Below are positions 63,167 to 64,000 of a DNA stretch of 64,000 nucleotides, in pieces. The stretch is from an uncultured Draconibacterium sp. (GTDB lineage Bacteria; Bacteroidota; Bacteroidia; Bacteroidales; Prolixibacteraceae). Each line of letters begins with the position of its first letter. Positions within the stretch are counted from its first letter, which is position 1. A model generated the notes under the pieces. It was not told where the DNA came from. It saw only the letters and a program-made list of their open reading frames with translations, and did no database searches. The stretch covers positions 4,870,501 through 4,934,500 of the forward strand of contig NZ_OY781365.1 of assembly GCF_963676815.1 (NCBI RefSeq). Direction: 5' to 3'. The position numbers and the translations under genes were made by a program.

Positions 63167-64000
63167 ATGACAAAATTAAAATCGATGAAAGCCACGCTGA
63201 TTATTCTGCTGTTTGCACTGCTGCAGAGTATGAATGTTTGGGCACAGCAAGACCGCCCCAATATTTTGTGGATTACCAGCGAGGATAACAGTCCATATTT
63301 AGGCTGCTACGGCGATGCCTTTGCCACCACGCCAACGTTGGATAAACTGGCTGATGAAGGTTTCCGCTATACCAATGCGTATGCCAATTGTCCGGTTTGT
63401 GCTCCGGCGCGGAATACGATTATTACCGGGGTTTATGCGGCCTCGAACGGAAATGAACAGATGCGAAGCACCTATCCGAAATCGGAAACCGTAATTCCCT
63501 ATCCCGAGCTGTTACGAAAAGCCGGTTATTACTGCACCAACAACGTAAAAACCGACTATAACTTTGCCGGCGATTACAACAGCATGTGGGATGAGTGCAG
63601 CAGAACAGCACACTGGAAAAACACGCCGGACGGAAAACCATTCTTTGCCATCTTTAACCTGCTGACCACGCACGAGAGTCAGTTGTTTCCTTTTATTCCT
63701 GATGAGGAGCTGAGGCATAAACCGGAAGATGTGGTTTTACCGCCGTATCATCCCGATACCGAAGAGATGCGTCACGACTGGGCACAGTATTACGACAAGG
63801 TGCAGGATATGGATGCGCAGGTTGGCGATTTGCTAAAAGAGCTGGAAGAAAGCGGTCTGGCCGATAATACCATTGTTTTTTATTATGCCGATCATGGCGG
63901 TGTGCTGGCACGCAGCAAAAGGTATATTTTCCAAACCGGAACATGGGTGCCGTTTATCGTTCGCATTCCTGAAAAATACAAACAATTTTTCCCTGCTGAA
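63167..64000 (+). CDS. Secreted sulfatase (partial, runs off the window)
   Basis: The first 278 residues are present and the frame is open to base 64000. There is a signal peptide (about 8-26, ends VWAQ), a metal-site SED at 38-40 (NILWITSEDNSPYLGCYGD) and the maturation motif C78-A-P-A-R82 (CPVCAPARNTIITGVY). NTIVFYYADHGG supplies another metal-site block. It is a different S1 subfamily from the preceding sulfatase, suggesting that two sulfate positions on one glycan are processed. Confidence 0.9.
   Translation, partial: MTKLKSMKATLIILLFALLQSMNVWAQQDRPNILWITSEDNSPYLGCYGDAFATTPTLDKLADEGFRYTNAYANCPVCAPARNTIITGVYAASNGNEQMRSTYPKSETVIPYPELLRKAGYYCTNNVKTDYNFAGDYNSMWDECSRTAHWKNTPDGKPFFAIFNLLTTHESQLFPFIPDEELRHKPEDVVLPPYHPDTEEMRHDWAQYYDKVQDMDAQVGDLLKELEESGLADNTIVFYYADHGGVLARSKRYIFQTGTWVPFIVRIPEKYKQFFPAE

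Overview
The window looks like a chromosomal segment of a marine or sediment-type Bacteroidota, most like Marinilabiliales/Prolixibacteraceae (inferred). It is AT-rich, many upstream regions carry the Bacteroidota -7 box TAnnTTTG, one protein ends in a type IX secretion (Por) sorting domain, and there are lipoprotein glycoside hydrolases, sulfatases and Sde182-like proteins. No rRNA, tRNA or CRISPR array was seen.

Region 1 (1-16.3 kb): a co-directional exopolysaccharide operon. It holds the end of a TolC-like exporter, a Wzz/GumC-type co-polymerase with a degenerate kinase domain, a Wzx flippase, a pyruvyl transferase, a Wzy-like polymerase, five glycosyltransferases and two acyltransferases. 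A secreted beta-helix/discoidin protein with a T9SS tail follows. Region 2 (16.4-19.9 kb, minus strand): Ugd and UDP-xylose synthase (UDP-Glc to UDP-GlcA to UDP-Xyl), a rho-independent terminator, and a receiver-histidine kinase. Region 3 (20.3-24.2 kb): an H-NOX gas sensor one base ahead of a hybrid histidine kinase.

Region 4 (24.4-52.3 kb): an accessory region of regulators and small metabolic or lipoprotein genes. It includes a TolB-like/TPR/AraC fusion, two more AraC regulators, four beta-lactamase-fold serine hydrolases, two PD40 lipoproteins, an ECF sigma factor with a membrane partner, an alpha/beta hydrolase broken by a nonsense codon, CRP-like, NmrA-like, GNAT and CatB-like genes, and two quinone-oxidoreductase-type dehydrogenases. 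Its most striking feature is a promoter/operator block present four times (32303, 34126, 37130, 45989). Each copy has two half-sites exactly 21 bp apart and a TAATTTTG box exactly 49 bp from the first half-site. Next to the copies are one intact araC gene and three eroded araC remnants, one of which is fused to the 5' end of a PD40 gene. This reads as repeated duplication of a PD40-araC-operator-target module, with loss of all but one regulator. A second, unrelated promoter block occurs twice on the minus strand (44289, 45774). Two further promoters (26239, 51210) use different half-sites with the same 21-bp spacing.

Region 5 (52.4-64 kb): polysaccharide catabolism and sugar-nucleotide salvage. 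It has a GH2 beta-galactosidase-like lipoprotein, GalU paired with a plant-type glucuronokinase homologue, a DUF1593/Sde182-like lipoprotein and two sulfatases (the second runs off the end). Between them lies a repeat-rich stretch: a ~42-bp tandem repeat, a cluster of REP-like palindromes, and a REP-associated tyrosine transposase gene that carries a perfect 28-bp palindrome inside its own reading frame.
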